Assembly (NCBI GenBank): GCA_008012115.1
Contig: SSEB01000007.1
Location: 85,494 to 149,493, forward strand
DNA: 64,000 nt
Direction of reading: 5' to 3'
Source of the DNA: Nevskiaceae bacterium
GTDB lineage: Bacteria; Pseudomonadota; Gammaproteobacteria; Nevskiales; Nevskiaceae
In this document: piece after piece, positions 36,724-47,797 of the stretch
Position numbering within the stretch: the first letter of the stretch is position 1
Layout: every line of letters starts with the position of its first letter
Translations under genes and position numbers: made by a program
The notes under the pieces: generated by a model
The model's input: only the letters and a program-made list of their open reading frames with translations
Databases searched by the model: none
Told to the model about the DNA's origin: nothing

Positions 36724-37668
36724 TCAGGCGGCGCCTTCCAGGGCTTTCTCGGCGGGCAAGGGGTGCACGCCCCGGAGTCCGGCGGCGAGGATGGTCTCGC
36801 GCAGCAGCTTGATCGCCTCGCGCCGCGGGAAGGTCTTGCGCCAGACCAGGGCGAGCCGACGCGATGGCGCGGGCGAGGCCAGCGGCCGCCAGGCCAGCAG
36901 GCCGCTGTCGTCGCCGCGGTTCTCCACCGAGGTGCGCGGCACCACGGTGATGCCCAGGCCGCTGACCACCATGTGGCGGATGGTCTCCAGGCTGCTGCCG
37001 GTGCGTGGCCCCGGGCCGTCGCCCTCGGCGGTGACGCACTTGGGGCAGGCCGAGATGACCTGCTCGCGGAAGCAGTGGCCCGGCCCCAGCAGCAGCAGGT
37101 GCTCCTCGGCCAGGCGCTTGGCCGGAATCTGCTTTTCGCCGGCCCAGCGATGGTCCTGCGGCAGCAGCACGACGAAGTCCTCGTCGTAGAGCGCCCAGGC
37201 GTTGAGGCCGTGCAGATCCACCGGCAGCGCGACGACCGCCACGTCCAGCTCGTTGTCGCGCAACTGCTCCAGGAGTCTCGCGGTGAAGTTCTCCTCGATC
37301 ACCAGCGGCATCTGCGGCGCCTGCTGCCGCATCAATGGCACCAGGCTCGGCAGCAGGTAGGGCCCGGCGGTGTAGATCGCGCCCAGGCGCAGCGGGCCGA
37401 CCAGCTCGTCGCGGCCTTCCCGCGCCAGATCCTCGACGCGCGCCGCCTCGGCCAACACCTTGCGCGCCTGCACGATGATGCGCTCGCCCACCGGCGTCGG
37501 CCGCGCCTCGCCGCGGTTGCGCTCGAACAGCAGCACGCCCAGCTCGTCCTCCAGCTTCTTCACCGCCACCGACAGCGTCGGCTGCGAGACGAACGAGCGC
37601 TCGGCGGCACGGCCGAAGTGGCGCTCCTTGTCGAGGTTTACCAGGTAACGGAGTTCCGTGAGAGTCAT
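36724..37668 (-). CDS. oxyR: Peroxide-sensing LysR-type regulator OxyR
   Basis: 314 residues, N-terminal winged HTH starting MTLTELRYLVNLDKERHFGR. The redox pair is present: GHCFREQVISAC has two Cys nine residues apart, the spacing of Cys199/Cys208 in E. coli OxyR. It would switch on peroxide-defence genes when oxidised; no such target (katG, ahpC) is adjacent. Start ATG 37666-37668. A GC hairpin (GCGCCCC/GGGGCGC, 37686-37700) lies between it and hemF. Confidence 0.93.
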   Translation of the reverse strand: MTLTELRYLVNLDKERHFGRAAERSFVSQPTLSVAVKKLEDELGVLLFERNRGEARPTPVGERIIVQARKVLAEAARVEDLAREGRDELVGPLRLGAIYTAGPYLLPSLVPLMRQQAPQMPLVIEENFTARLLEQLRDNELDVAVVALPVDLHGLNAWALYDEDFVVLLPQDHRWAGEKQIPAKRLAEEHLLLLGPGHCFREQVISACPKCVTAEGDGPGPRTGSSLETIRHMVVSGLGITVVPRTSVENRGDDSGLLAWRPLASPAPSRRLALVWRKTFPRREAIKLLRETILAAGLRGVHPLPAEKALEGAA

Positions 37669-37740
37669 GCGTGCATTATGGCATCGCGCCCCAGGGGCGC
37701 AGCCGCGAATCCCGAGATGCCGGAGTTACGGAGAGCCGGG

Positions 37741-38673
37741 CTACTCCGGACGCAGCCAGTCGCGGGGCTTGAGATACTTCTCCAGCAGCTCCGCTTCATG
37801 GCTGCCGGGTTCCGGGTGATAGTCGTAGCGCCACGCGGCAAGCGGCGGCATCGACATCAGGATCGATTCGGTGCGGCCGCCGGACTGCAGGCCGAACAGC
37901 GTGCCGCGATCCCAGACCAGGTTGAACTCGACGTAGCGGCCGCGGCGGTACAGCTGCCAGTCGCGCTCGCGCGCGCCGTAGGGCGTGTCCTTGCGCAGCT
38001 GCACGATGGGCTGATACGCGGGGATGAAATGATCGCCGACGCTCTTCATCAGGCCGAAGGCGGCGTCGAAGCCGCCCTCGGTCCAGTCGTCGAAGAACAG
38101 TCCACCGATGCCGCGCGGCTCGTTGCGGTGCTTGAGGAAGAAATACTCGTCGCACCACTGCTTGAGGCGTGGGTGCACCTGCTTGCCGAAGGACGCGCAG
38201 GCGGCGGCGGCGATGCTGTGCCAGTGACGGCAGTCCATGTCGTAACCGTAGTACGGCGTCAGGTCGAAGCCGCCGCCGAACCACCACACCGGCGGCTCGC
38301 TGTCGCGCTCGGCGATGAAGAAGCGCACGTTGGCATGCGCCGTCGGCACATGCGGATTGCGCGGATGGATCACCAGCGACACGCCCATCGCGCGCCATTG
38401 CCGCCCGATCAGTTCCGGACGATGCGCGGTGGCCGAAGGCGGCAGCTGGTTGCCCTGCACCAGGGAGAAGGCGACGCCGGCGCGCTCGAACACGGCACCG
38501 TCGGCGAGCACGCGCGTGTCGCCACCACCGCCCGCCAGCGGCGTACCGGGCGTGCGCTCGCCGCGCGTCCAGCGATCGCTATGGAACTGCGCCTCGCCGT
38601 CGGCGCTCTCCAGCGAAGCGCAGATGCGCGCCTGCAGGTTGCGAAGGTAGTGCTCGACGTCGGAAGGATTCAT
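37741..38673 (-). CDS. hemF: Oxygen-dependent coproporphyrinogen III oxidase
   Basis: 310 residues from the ATG at 38671-38673, which overlaps the tsaC stop (ATGA). Family blocks: GGSWLP-like region ([19 protein letters not shown]), [30 protein letters not shown] and ending [13 protein letters not shown]. It converts coproporphyrinogen III to protoporphyrinogen IX with O2. Last gene of the lysM-dprA-smg-topA-tsaC-hemF run. Confidence 0.95.
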   Translation of the reverse strand: MNPSDVEHYLRNLQARICASLESADGEAQFHSDRWTRGERTPGTPLAGGGGDTRVLADGAVFERAGVAFSLVQGNQLPPSATAHRPELIGRQWRAMGVSLVIHPRNPHVPTAHANVRFFIAERDSEPPVWWFGGGFDLTPYYGYDMDCRHWHSIAAAACASFGKQVHPRLKQWCDEYFFLKHRNEPRGIGGLFFDDWTEGGFDAAFGLMKSVGDHFIPAYQPIVQLRKDTPYGARERDWQLYRRGRYVEFNLVWDRGTLFGLQSGGRTESILMSMPPLAAWRYDYHPEPGSHEAELLEKYLKPRDWLRPE

Positions 38674-39227
38674 GCCCGCAGCAGCTTGCCGCTGCGCAGA
38701 TCGCGGATCGGTGTCGGTCGCTCCAGTCCGCCCAGAGCCCCCGGCAGGATGACATCGACGCCGCGCCCCAGGCGCAGGCGCACTTGCGTCGCGGTCATCG
38801 CCGGCGCCTGCCCGGCGCGGTTGGCGCTGGTGGAGACGATGGCGCCGCCGTAGGCGCGGCACAGCGCCGCCGCCAGCGGATGCGCGGTGACGCGCACCGC
38901 GACACTGTCGTGCTCGCCACGCACCCACTCCGGCGTCAGCTTCGATGCCGGCACCAGCCAGGTCGCCGGACCCGGCCAGGTCGCCAGCGCCGGACGCAGC
39001 AATGCCGCGTCCACCTCGGCGAGGTAGGGTCGCAACTGCGCGAACTCGGCCGCGATCAGGATCAGGCCCTTGCGCCAGTCGCGCTGCTTGAGGTGCAGCA
39101 GCTGTTCGCAGGCATGGCGATTGAGCGGTGCACAGCCCAGGCCCCACACCGCCTCGGTCGGATAGGCGATCACGCCGCCTGCGTGGAGCGCATGGCAGGC
39201 GGCGCGCAATGGCATCGTCGCGGCCAT
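38670..39227 (-). CDS. tsaC: Threonylcarbamoyl-AMP synthase TsaC (YrdC/Sua5 family)
   Basis: 185 residues from ATG 39225-39227 (ATG 39215 possible). YrdC signature: [25 protein letters not shown], and [11 protein letters not shown]. It makes threonylcarbamoyl-AMP for the t6A modification of ANN-decoding tRNAs. No Sua5 C-terminal domain. It follows topA after 8 bp and overlaps hemF, so it is in the same operon. The long open frame to 40010 upstream is antisense-like sequence in topA, not part of this gene. Confidence 0.94.
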   Translation of the reverse strand: MAATMPLRAACHALHAGGVIAYPTEAVWGLGCAPLNRHACEQLLHLKQRDWRKGLILIAAEFAQLRPYLAEVDAALLRPALATWPGPATWLVPASKLTPEWVRGEHDSVAVRVTAHPLAAALCRAYGGAIVSTSANRAGQAPAMTATQVRLRLGRGVDVILPGALGGLERPTPIRDLRSGKLLRA

Positions 39228-39235
39228 GGTCAGAC

Positions 39236-41683
39236 TCAGGCTTTCTTGCGGGCCGCGGCTTTCTTGGCCGCCGCCTTCTTCGCAGGTGCTTTCTTGGCGG
39301 GCGCCTTCTTCTTCGCAGCCGGCTTGGCGGGTGCCGCTTCGGTCTTTTCCGCTGCGGCCTTCTTCTTGGCAGCGCCCTTCTTCGCGGGCTTCTTGGCCGC
39401 TTCGGCCTCGGCGAGGAAGGCTTCGCACTCGAACACGCTGAGTGTTTCCGGCGTCTTGGTTTTCGGGATGCGTGCCTTGCGCGTACCGTCGGTGATGTAC
39501 GGCCCGAACTTGCCCTTGACGATGCGGATGCCGGTGCCGTCGAACACGCGGATGGTTGCCGCCTCGATGGCGGCCGCCTTCTGCTCGATCAACTCCAGCG
39601 CCCGCGGCAGCTCCACCGTGAAAGGATCGTCGTCCTTCTTCAGCGACACGAAGCTCTTGCCGTAGCGGATGTAAGGCCCGAAGCGGCCGATGTTGGCTTC
39701 GACCTCCAGCCCGTCCGGCGTCTGGCCCAGCTTGCGCGGCAGCTTGAACAGATCCAGCGCCTGCTCCAGCGTGATGGTGTCGATGCGCTGGTTGGCGCGC
39801 AGCGAGGCAAAACGCGGCTTGTCGACATCGTCCTTGGTGCCGATCTGCACGAACGGCCCGAAACGGCCGATGCGCGCCGATACCGGCTTGCCGGAGACCG
39901 GATCGACACCGATCTGGCGCGCCTGCGCGACGTCCTCGCGCTTGAGTTCCATCTTCTCGTCGACGCGCGGCTTGAAGTCCTTCCAGAAGCTGGCGAGCAG
40001 CGGCACCCATTGCTTCTCACCGCGCGAGACGGCATCGAGATCGTCTTCGAGGTGAGCGGTGAATTCGTAATCGACGTATTGCGAGAAGTGCTCGGTCAGG
40101 AAGCGGTTGACGACCATGCCCACATCGGTCGGCGAGAACGCCTTGCCGTCGAGGCGCACGTAATCGCGCGCCTGCAGCGTCGAAATGATGCTGGCATAGG
40201 TGGAGGGACGGCCGATGTCGTACTCCTCCAGCGTCTTCACCAGCGAGGCTTCGGTGTAGCGCGGCGGCGGCTCGGTGAAATGCTGGTCGGCGATCACGTC
40301 GAGCAGCTTGACCGTGTCGCCCTCGGCCATGGCCGGCAGACGCTTCTCGGTATCGTCGTCATCCGAGTCCTTCGGACTCGGGTCATCCTTGCCCTGTGAA
40401 TAGACCGCGATGAAGCCCGGCTCCACCAGCACCGAGCCGCTGGCGCGGAACGCATGCGGTTCGCCGGCACGCAGTTCGACGGTGACGGTATCGAACACCG
40501 CCTGCGTCATCTGCGAGGCCATCGCGCGTTTCCAGATCAGCTCGTAGAGCTTGGCCTGGTCGGGCGTCAGCGACGAAGCAACCTGCTCCGGCAGGCGCGC
40601 CGCCGAGGTCGGGCGCACGGCCTCATGCGCTTCCTGCGCGTTCTTGGACTTGGCCTTGAACACCCGCGCTTCCGGCGGCACCGAAGCCTTGCCGAATTTC
40701 TTCGCGATCACATCGCGGATCTCGACCAGCGCATCCTGCGCGAGGTTGACCGAATCGGTACGCATGTAGGTGATGAGACCGACCGTCTCGCCGCCGAGGT
40801 CGACACCTTCGTACAGCTGCTGCGCGGCGCGCATGGTGCGGCTGGAGGTGAAGCCGAGCTTGCGGTTGGCCTCCTGCTGCAGTGTCGAGGTGGTGAACGG
40901 CGGCGCCGGATTGCGACGACGCTGCTTCTTGTCCACGCTCGCGACACGCAACATGCCGTTGGCGGCAGCGAGGATCTTCTTGCGGGCCACTTCCGAACCG
41001 CCGGCGTCGGTCAGCGTGAACTGCTCGACCTTCTGCCGATCCAGTTCGACGAGGCGCGCGCTGAACGGCACACCCTTCTCGGCGCGCGCCTCCAGCGTCC
41101 AGTACTCCTGCGGCTTGAACGCGCGGATCTCCTCCTCGCGCTCGCAGATCAGGCGCAGGGCCGGCGACTGAACGCGGCCGGCCGACAGGCCGGTCTGGAT
41201 CTTGCGCCACAGCAGCGGCGACAGGTTGAAACCGACCAGGTAATCGAGCGCACGGCGCGCCTGCTGGGCATTGACCAGGTCGTCGGCAACGTCGCGCGGT
41301 TCGGCGATGGCCTTCTGCACTTCGCGCTGGGTGATTTCATAGAACACCACGCGCTTGACCGGCTTGCCCTTGATGGCGTTGCGTTCCTTGAGCAGCTCCA
41401 GCAGATGCCAGGCAATGGCCTCGCCCTCGCGATCAGGGTCGGTGGCCAGGTAGAGCTTGTCGGCATTTTTCAGCGCGGACTGGATCGCACGAACGTGCTT
41501 CTCGTTCTTCTCGATCGCCTGGTACTTCATGGCGAAGGCGTGCGCCGGATCGACCGCGCCGTCCTTAGGCACGAGGTCGCGCACATGGCCGTAGGACGCC
41601 AGGACCTCGTAATCGGGGCCCAGGTACTTCTTGATCGTCTTGGCCTTGGCCGGCGACTCGACGATGACGAGGTTCTTACTCAT
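39236..41683 (-). CDS. topA: DNA topoisomerase I (type IA)
   Basis: 815 residues. Toprim domain at the N-terminus ([19 protein letters not shown], then [14 protein letters not shown]), active-site Tyr in LITYMRTDS near residue 310. The C-terminal domain has repeated FGPY/FGPF units ([33 protein letters not shown]) and a final Lys/Ala-rich tail of about 55 residues. No Cys4 zinc ribbons like those of E. coli TopA are seen. It relaxes negative supercoils. The divergence in the C-terminal domain is known for several lineages, including Xanthomonas relatives. Confidence 0.96.
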   Translation of the reverse strand: MSKNLVIVESPAKAKTIKKYLGPDYEVLASYGHVRDLVPKDGAVDPAHAFAMKYQAIEKNEKHVRAIQSALKNADKLYLATDPDREGEAIAWHLLELLKERNAIKGKPVKRVVFYEITQREVQKAIAEPRDVADDLVNAQQARRALDYLVGFNLSPLLWRKIQTGLSAGRVQSPALRLICEREEEIRAFKPQEYWTLEARAEKGVPFSARLVELDRQKVEQFTLTDAGGSEVARKKILAAANGMLRVASVDKKQRRRNPAPPFTTSTLQQEANRKLGFTSSRTMRAAQQLYEGVDLGGETVGLITYMRTDSVNLAQDALVEIRDVIAKKFGKASVPPEARVFKAKSKNAQEAHEAVRPTSAARLPEQVASSLTPDQAKLYELIWKRAMASQMTQAVFDTVTVELRAGEPHAFRASGSVLVEPGFIAVYSQGKDDPSPKDSDDDDTEKRLPAMAEGDTVKLLDVIADQHFTEPPPRYTEASLVKTLEEYDIGRPSTYASIISTLQARDYVRLDGKAFSPTDVGMVVNRFLTEHFSQYVDYEFTAHLEDDLDAVSRGEKQWVPLLASFWKDFKPRVDEKMELKREDVAQARQIGVDPVSGKPVSARIGRFGPFVQIGTKDDVDKPRFASLRANQRIDTITLEQALDLFKLPRKLGQTPDGLEVEANIGRFGPYIRYGKSFVSLKKDDDPFTVELPRALELIEQKAAAIEAATIRVFDGTGIRIVKGKFGPYITDGTRKARIPKTKTPETLSVFECEAFLAEAEAAKKPAKKGAAKKKAAAEKTEAAPAKPAAKKKAPAKKAPAKKAAAKKAAARKKA

Positions 41684-41794
41684 CTATAGGGACGTTTGGG
41701 GTCTGCAGGGGCGGCGACAGGCCGCCGGTTGAGGCGGCTTATACGCGCAAGACCCGGCGACTGTCCAGAACGGCCACCGGCCCGATGGCGGTTT

Positions 41795-42262
41795 TCAGTG
41801 CAGAAAATCGCCCTGGTAGTAGACCATGTCCTCCATCTGCAGGAAGGCTTCCTCGGCCTCCGGCTGGTTGATCAGCACCAGCAGGCAGACCCATTTCACG
41901 CGTTCCAGATCGATCTCCTCATTGATCGCCATCAGGCGATCGATCACCAGCTCGCGCGAGGCGCCATTGAGGATGCCGAGCTGCTCGAGATACAGCAGAA
42001 AGCCACGGCATTCCGTCGAGAGCCGCTCGTGTTCTTCACGGGTGTAGAGGCGCATGGCGCCTTCGGGGCCGAACACCAGCGGCAGTTGCCGCTGCTGTGC
42101 GAGACCATCGAGCCAGGCAAAAGCGTGGCGGACTTCCTCCTCCGGAAAGCCGGCCGCCACCAACTCGTCGCGCAACGTGGCCTGGTTGTCGGCGTCGGAA
42201 AATTCCCCGGTCTGGTAGTTCTCCAGCAGATACATCAACACATCGAGAACGGTCTCTTTCAT
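41795..42262 (-). CDS. smg: Smg family protein (DUF494)
   Basis: 155 residues, MKETVLDVLMYLLENYQTGE onward, with AFAWLDGLAQQ and ECRGFLLYLEQLGIL, matching Smg/DUF494. It normally sits between dprA and topA, as here. Function is not established. GGGAGAAGG upstream of the ATG is a strong ribosome-binding site. The AT-rich stretch 42295-42411 lies upstream. Confidence 0.9.
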   Translation of the reverse strand: MKETVLDVLMYLLENYQTGEFSDADNQATLRDELVAAGFPEEEVRHAFAWLDGLAQQRQLPLVFGPEGAMRLYTREEHERLSTECRGFLLYLEQLGILNGASRELVIDRLMAINEEIDLERVKWVCLLVLINQPEAEEAFLQMEDMVYYQGDFLH

Positions 42263-42472
42263 GGCAAGCCTTCTCCCGTAGTGTGCGGAATTAGTGTATT
42301 TGAAAAAATTATTATTGGAAATTCATACAGCCCGAGCGGCCGCTGCGCATTGGCGCACGCCATGTTTTTAAATATAACTAAATGATTTTTATTTAATTTT
42401 TTTGACATTGCGCCGCGTCATTGTAGCGGCTTGCCGCGGATGTTGCACCGCACAAGCCACGGCGCACCAGCC
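42263..42472. other. AT-rich intergenic region upstream of smg
   Basis: Two AT-rich blocks (about 42295-42330 and 42363-42411) flank a GC-rich centre with TGCGCATTGGCGCA. It resembles the dispersed 110-bp elements in AT content but has no CACCCGCT/AGCGGGTG ends, so I do not count it as a member. No gene is visible; it likely holds the smg promoter. Confidence 0.5.
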
Positions 42473-43576
42473 TCAGCCGCGCGTCAGGCGCTGGTAACGA
42501 CCGCCGGCCAGCGTCGCCACGGCACCCTCCAGTTCCAGCCGCAGCAGCGCCGCGCTCAGGGCATCCACCGACAAGGCGCTGCGGCGCAGAAGCTCATCGA
42601 ACGCCAGCACCTCGTCGCCCAGTGCGGCGCAGACCGCACGGTCTTCCGGGTTCGACGCCGATGCTGCCGCGTCGGGCGATGCCGCCGGCCGCAAACGGCG
42701 CAGGTGCGGCGCAATCTCTTCCAGGATGTCGTCGACGGTCTCGACCAGCTTGGCCCCCTGGCGGATCAAGCGGTGACAACCCCGTGCCATCGGGTTGTGA
42801 ATGGAGCCGGGAATCGCAAACACCTCGCGACCCTGTTCGCTCGCCAGGCGCGCCGTGATCAGGGAGCCCGAATCCTGCGCCGCCTCGACCACCAGCACAC
42901 CCAGCGACATGCCGCTGATGATGCGGTTGCGACGCGGGAAGTGCTCCGCCTTGCCCGGCGTGCCGGGCGGGAACTCGGTGAGCAGCAATCCGCTTTCAGC
43001 AATGCGATGCGCCAGCTCGCGATGCCGCGCCGGATAGACCCGATCAAGGCCGGTGCCGAACACGGCAACGGTGTAGCCGTCGGCGTCCAGCGCGCCCTGA
43101 TGCGCGGCGCCATCGATGCCCAGGGCCAGCCCGCTGGTCACCACCAGCCCGCGGCGCGCCAGTTCGGCCGCGAAGGCGCGGGCATTTTCGATGCCCTGCG
43201 GCGAAGCGGAGCGTGCACCGACGATGGCCAGCTGCGGCAGCGTCAGCAGATCGGTATCGCCCTGGCAGAACAGCAAGGGCGGCGCACCGGTGGTCTCCCG
43301 CAGCAGTGCGGGATAGCGTTCGTCGGAGAGCGTCACCAGGTGACGTCTGGCGTCCGCCTGCAACCAGCGCAGGTCTTCATCGACGCGCGCCCAGTCGGGT
43401 TGGACAAGACCGGACTGCAGACGCGCTTCCAGTCCGACGCTGCGCCAGCCGCCAGGGCCGGCGCGAAAAATGCCTTCGGGTGAATGAAACGCCTGCAGCA
43501 GGGTCGCGATGGTCGCCGGACCGATGCCCGGCGCGCGGACCAGCGCCAACCAATGACGCCGGGCTTCGTCGTCCAC
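42473..43576 (-). CDS. dprA: DNA-processing protein DprA (Smf)
   Basis: 367 residues. An N-terminal helical part is followed by the Rossmann-like DprA core with [32 protein letters not shown] and [11 protein letters not shown]; a C-terminal winged-helix region (about 300-365) is present. It loads RecA on incoming single-stranded DNA during transformation. Start ATG 43574-43576, 17 bp after the LysM gene, so probably co-transcribed. Confidence 0.94.
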   Translation of the reverse strand: MDDEARRHWLALVRAPGIGPATIATLLQAFHSPEGIFRAGPGGWRSVGLEARLQSGLVQPDWARVDEDLRWLQADARRHLVTLSDERYPALLRETTGAPPLLFCQGDTDLLTLPQLAIVGARSASPQGIENARAFAAELARRGLVVTSGLALGIDGAAHQGALDADGYTVAVFGTGLDRVYPARHRELAHRIAESGLLLTEFPPGTPGKAEHFPRRNRIISGMSLGVLVVEAAQDSGSLITARLASEQGREVFAIPGSIHNPMARGCHRLIRQGAKLVETVDDILEEIAPHLRRLRPAASPDAAASASNPEDRAVCAALGDEVLAFDELLRRSALSVDALSAALLRLELEGAVATLAGGRYQRLTRG

Positions 43577-43593
43577 GGCGGCGGCGTTCCGCC

Positions 43594-44709
43594 TCAGCGC
43601 GGTCCGCTGTTCTGCGGCTTGACCACGCGGTCGAGGATATGGATCGGGCGCGTCGCTTCCATGACCAGCGCGTAGCTGATCTTCTGCGAGACCTTGAACA
43701 CCATCGCGAGACCGGCCGGCTGGTCGGGCAGCTTGATGCGCGTGCCGCTCGAGCCGTACGGGTCCGTCGCGGTGCGGCCGGACTGCATGATGGTCAGCAC
43801 GTGACCGCGCTCCATGCCGTCGCGGCTGCCGCGATTGATCGCGACCACCGCGTACTGGCCGATCTGACTGACGCCATCGAAGACCGAGATGATGCGGCCG
43901 TTGACCGCGGTCTTGGGCGAATGCGGATAGATATTGGCGTCGAAGATCTCCTGTTCCGGCGGAATCAGGAAATCGCCGGCCAGCGCCTCGCGCGTCGTGT
44001 TGGTGAGCGTGGCGATGCCGGGGTCGCCGGGCTGCTGCGTCTCGGCCGTGCCGACCGGAACCCCTTCGTAGCCCAGCAATTCGCCGGTATCCGGGTCCTT
44101 GTACTGTTCGCCCAGCCGGACCACGCTGTAGGCGAAGTCGCCGCCGGCCGGCAGTTTGCGCACGTAAACCTTGCCCGGCGCGCCTTCGGCCAGGTGCTCA
44201 TCGACGAAATCGAGAATGTACGGTGCCTTCTTCAACAACTCCGGCGTGACCACGCGCGGCGAATGCAGGAAGTCGCGGATCGCGTCCAGCGGAATCGCCG
44301 GGATGGCATCGTCGAGACTGCTGGCGCGCACGCGCGGCGAAAGACGATCCTCCCGGTTCTCCGGCGGTGCTTCGCGCGTCATCTGCGGATGGCCGTTGAC
44401 CACCATCAGGCTGAGCACATCGCCCGGGTAGATCTTGTGGGGATTGCGCAGCTGGCCGTTGACGTACCAGATTTCAGGCCACTGCCAGGGATCGAGCAGG
44501 AAGTGCCGCGAGATGCTCCACAGCGTGTCGCCCTTCTTGACGACGTAACGCAGCGGCGTGGCGTCGCGCTGCTGCGGCGCCGTGCTGTCGGCCGGCACCG
44601 GCTCGGTGGCCGGCTGACCGGCGCTCTCCTGCGCCGCGACAGGCCCGCCGATCAGCAGCGAACTAAGCAGCAAAACTTTGAACTGCGGCAAACCGGTATA
44701 CTTGGCCAT
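43594..44709 (-). CDS. LysM-domain peptidoglycan-binding protein
   Basis: 371 residues. A signal peptide (ending LLIGGPVAA) precedes a LysM domain at about residues 53-102 ([17 protein letters not shown] ... IYPGDVLSL). The remaining ~260 residues contain [14 protein letters not shown] and DRVVK with no known motif. A gene of this type commonly precedes dprA and is divergent from def in Gammaproteobacteria. A periplasmic, cell-wall-attached protein is predicted. Confidence 0.9.
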   Translation of the reverse strand: MAKYTGLPQFKVLLLSSLLIGGPVAAQESAGQPATEPVPADSTAPQQRDATPLRYVVKKGDTLWSISRHFLLDPWQWPEIWYVNGQLRNPHKIYPGDVLSLMVVNGHPQMTREAPPENREDRLSPRVRASSLDDAIPAIPLDAIRDFLHSPRVVTPELLKKAPYILDFVDEHLAEGAPGKVYVRKLPAGGDFAYSVVRLGEQYKDPDTGELLGYEGVPVGTAETQQPGDPGIATLTNTTREALAGDFLIPPEQEIFDANIYPHSPKTAVNGRIISVFDGVSQIGQYAVVAINRGSRDGMERGHVLTIMQSGRTATDPYGSSGTRIKLPDQPAGLAMVFKVSQKISYALVMEATRPIHILDRVVKPQNSGPR

Positions 44710-44802
44710 ACGGCGACACCCCCATCGGTCTTTGCGGATTCTTGCACAAAACCGTGTCGTGGCAAACGGTTGGCGCTTAATCCGCTAGTAATTTCACAAG
44801 AT

Positions 44803-45309
44803 ATGGCTGTTTTGGAAATCCTTCACCACCCGGATCCGCGCCTGCGGCAAAAGGCGAAGCCGGTCACCGTGTTCGACGACGCGCTGCAAAAGCTCATCGA
44901 CGACCTGTTCGAAACCATGTACGCCGCTCCCGGTGTCGGCCTCGCGGCCAACCAGGTCGGCATCGACAAGCGCCTCGCGGTGATGGACTGCGCCGGGGAC
45001 AAGAGCCAGCCGCAGCCGGTGGTGCTGATCAACCCGGAAATCCTCGAGAAATCCGACCAGGAAGAGATGGAGGAGGGCTGCCTGTCGGTGCCCGGCGTCT
45101 TCGACCGCGTCGGCCGCTACACGCGGCTCAAGCTGCGCGCGCTGGACCGACATGGCCAGCCGTTCGAGCTGGAGGCAACCGGGCTCACCGCGCAGGCGAT
45201 CCAGCACGAGATCGACCATCTCGACGGCAAGCTCTATATCGACTACCTGTCTTCGCTCAAGCGCGAACGCATCAAGAAGAAGCTGCTCAAGCAGGCCAAG
45301 GAACGATGA
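44803..45309 (+). CDS. def: Peptide deformylase
   Basis: 168 residues from the ATG at 44803. All three metal-site motifs are present: [18 protein letters not shown] and QHEIDHLDG. It removes the N-formyl group from nascent proteins. The stop overlaps the fmt start by ATGA. The 93-bp gap to the divergent LysM gene must hold both promoters. Confidence 0.97.
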   Translation: MAVLEILHHPDPRLRQKAKPVTVFDDALQKLIDDLFETMYAAPGVGLAANQVGIDKRLAVMDCAGDKSQPQPVVLINPEILEKSDQEEMEEGCLSVPGVFDRVGRYTRLKLRALDRHGQPFELEATGLTAQAIQHEIDHLDGKLYIDYLSSLKRERIKKKLLKQAKER

Positions 45310-46229
45310 GGATCGCCTTCGCCGGCACGCCGGCGTTCTCAGTGGCCGCGCTCGACGCGCTGCACAAGGCGGGCCACGTTATCGCCGGCGTCTTCACCCA
45401 GCCGGACCGTCCGGCCGGCCGCGGCCAGAAGCTCAGCGCCTCGCCAGTCGGCCTGCGCGCCGCGCAGCTCGGCCTGCCAGTGTTCAAGCCCGAAAAGATG
45501 AACGCCGAAGCGCAAGCGCAGCTGCGCGCGCTCGATGTCGACCTGATGGTGGTGGTGGCCTATGGCCTGATCCTGCCGCAGGCGGCGCTCGACATCCCGC
45601 GCCACGGCTGCTTCAACATCCACGCCTCGCTGCTGCCGCGCTGGCGCGGCGCGGCGCCGATCCAGCGCGCGATCCTCGCCGGCGACGCCGAAACCGGCAT
45701 CACCATCATGCAGATGGATGCCGGACTCGATACCGGGCCCATGCTGCTCAAGGCCGCGCTGCCGATCCGCGGCGACACCACCGCGGCTAGCCTGCACGAC
45801 GAACTCGCCGCGCTGGGCGCACGTTTGATCGTCGACGCAGTGGATCGCTGCGCGCGCGGCGCGCTGCAGCCGCAGGCACAGCCCGAGACAGGCGCCACCT
45901 ACGCCAAGAAAATCAGCAAGGATGAGGCGCGCCTGGACTGGTCGCTGGCGGCGGAAGAACTCGCCCGACGCGTGCGCGGCTACAACCCGATGCCGGTCGC
46001 CTGGACCGAGCTGGACGGTGACCGCGTGCGTATCCACGAGGCGCGCGTAGCGCCGGGCAGCACAACGGCAACGCCCGGCACCGTCATCGCCACCGGCGAC
46101 GACGGCATCCGTGTCGCCTGCGGCGCCGGCCTGCTCGACATCCTGCGACTGCAGTGGCCTGGCGGCCGGCCGCTGAACGCGACCGAAGCCTGTCGCGGCC
46201 GCAAGCTCGAGGGTCTGCGCTTCACCTGA
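45306..46229 (+). CDS. fmt: Methionyl-tRNA formyltransferase
   Basis: 307 residues. Begins [20 protein letters not shown]; catalytic segment [20 protein letters not shown] with LLPRWRG and [18 protein letters not shown]. It formylates initiator Met-tRNA, paired with def by an ATGA overlap. Confidence 0.97.
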   Translation: MRIAFAGTPAFSVAALDALHKAGHVIAGVFTQPDRPAGRGQKLSASPVGLRAAQLGLPVFKPEKMNAEAQAQLRALDVDLMVVVAYGLILPQAALDIPRHGCFNIHASLLPRWRGAAPIQRAILAGDAETGITIMQMDAGLDTGPMLLKAALPIRGDTTAASLHDELAALGARLIVDAVDRCARGALQPQAQPETGATYAKKISKDEARLDWSLAAEELARRVRGYNPMPVAWTELDGDRVRIHEARVAPGSTTATPGTVIATGDDGIRVACGAGLLDILRLQWPGGRPLNATEACRGRKLEGLRFT

Positions 46230-46319
46230 CGCCTCGCCGCTACAAAAGCCGAACTGCTAATCTGCCGATTGAAGCAGACGGTCCGCCTTCCCCTCCCGCC
46301 ATGACGCCATCGCTCCGCC

Positions 46320-47621
46320 ATGCTGCCTTCCGGTTCCGCTAAGGTCCGCGTCGAAGCGGCGCGCGCCATTGCGCGCGTCATGGCCGGCAGCAATCTCGAC
46401 CAGGCGCTGGCCCGCGCCGACGTCCGCGAACTGGCGCCGCAGCAGGTGTCGATGCTCCGTGCCCTGGCCTATGGCGTGCTGCGCGAACACGGGCTGCTGT
46501 CGTCGCTGCTGTCGCGTCTGCTGGATCACCCGCTGCAGGGCGAAGAAGAACTGCACGCGCTGCTGTTGGTCGGCCTCTACCAGCTGCGCTCGATGCGCGT
46601 CGCCAGTCATGCGGCGGTCAACGAAACCGTCGAGGCCGTGGCGCTGCTGGGCAAGGCGCGCATGCGCGCCCTGGTCAACGCGCTGCTGCGCCGCTACCTG
46701 CGCGAGCGTCCTGCGCTGGAGGCGCTGATCGCGCCCTCCGCTGCGCGTCATTCCTATCCCGAGTGGCTGGCCGACGAAATCCGCGAGGATTGGCCGCAGG
46801 CCTGGGAGGCGGTGCTCAACGGCGGCAACGCCCAGGGTCCGCTGACGCTGCGCGTCAACCGCCGCAAGGTCGCGCGCGATGTCTACCTGCGGCGGCTCGA
46901 CGCGGCCAGCATCGCCGCCAATTCCGTGCCCGAAGCTGCCGACGCGATCATCCTCGACCACGCGCTACCGGTGGAAAAGATCCCCGATTTCGCCGACGGC
47001 GCGGTGTCGGTGCAGGATGTTTCGGCACAGCTCGCCGCCGACCTGCTCGACCTGCGCCCGGGCCAGCGCGTGCTCGACGCCTGTGCCGCCCCCGGCGGCA
47101 AGACCGCGCACCTGCTGGAGCGCTGCGACGACCTCGACCTCACTGCACTCGACGTCGACGGCGAACGCCTGCAGCGTGTGCGCGAGACCCTGCAACGACT
47201 GCAGCTGCACGCCCGGATCGTTGCCGGCAACGCCGCCGAGCCCCGCGCCTGGTGGGATGGCAAGCCCTACGACCGCATCCTGCTCGATGCCCCCTGCTCC
47301 GGCACCGGCGTGATCCGCCGCCACCCCGACATCAAGTGGCTGCGCCGCTTCAGCGATATCCCGCGCATGGCGGCGACGCAACTCGCGCTGCTCAACGCCT
47401 TGTGGCCGCTGCTGGCGCCCGGCGGCGTGCTGCTCTACGCCACCTGCTCCATCCTCAAGGCCGAGGGCGAGGACGTGATCAAGGCCTTCCTGCGCGCGCA
47501 GCCCGGCGCCAAGCACGTGGCGATCGCCGCGGACTGGGGCGAGGCCAGGCCGGTTGGCCGGCGCATCGCGCCCGGCGGCGCCTTCGACGGCTTCTACTAC
47601 GCCCGACTGATCAAGCCTTAG
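46320..47621 (+). CDS. rsmB: 16S rRNA (cytosine-967-C5)-methyltransferase RsmB
   Basis: 433 residues. NusB-like N-terminal domain (about 1-140), then a SAM-dependent domain with DACAAPGGKTAHLLE, catalytic APCSGTGVIRRHPD and YATCSIL. It methylates C967 of 16S rRNA. It lies 90 bp downstream of fmt in the conserved def-fmt-rsmB order; trkA/trkH, often next, are about 13 kb away here. Confidence 0.95.
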   Translation: MLPSGSAKVRVEAARAIARVMAGSNLDQALARADVRELAPQQVSMLRALAYGVLREHGLLSSLLSRLLDHPLQGEEELHALLLVGLYQLRSMRVASHAAVNETVEAVALLGKARMRALVNALLRRYLRERPALEALIAPSAARHSYPEWLADEIREDWPQAWEAVLNGGNAQGPLTLRVNRRKVARDVYLRRLDAASIAANSVPEAADAIILDHALPVEKIPDFADGAVSVQDVSAQLAADLLDLRPGQRVLDACAAPGGKTAHLLERCDDLDLTALDVDGERLQRVRETLQRLQLHARIVAGNAAEPRAWWDGKPYDRILLDAPCSGTGVIRRHPDIKWLRRFSDIPRMAATQLALLNALWPLLAPGGVLLYATCSILKAEGEDVIKAFLRAQPGAKHVAIAADWGEARPVGRRIAPGGAFDGFYYARLIKP

Positions 47622-47797
47622 CAGCGCGTACGCGTTGTTTGAAAGTGATCGGGTGCCGCGGCTGCGGACGGCCTGAGTTTCGTCATGACCTGATCGTTGT
47701 CCGCACCGACGACATGCCCGTCAGACGACCCCAGCGCGCTTTTTTCATCGGCCGCCTCCGGCGTAGACTGCCGCTCTTCTTTTTTCCGGAGCTGCTC

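Noticed and set aside
42295..42411. Eighth 110-bp element
   Set aside because: No CACCCGCT or AGCGGGTG at 110-bp spacing and no GT/AAC at positions 33 and 76.
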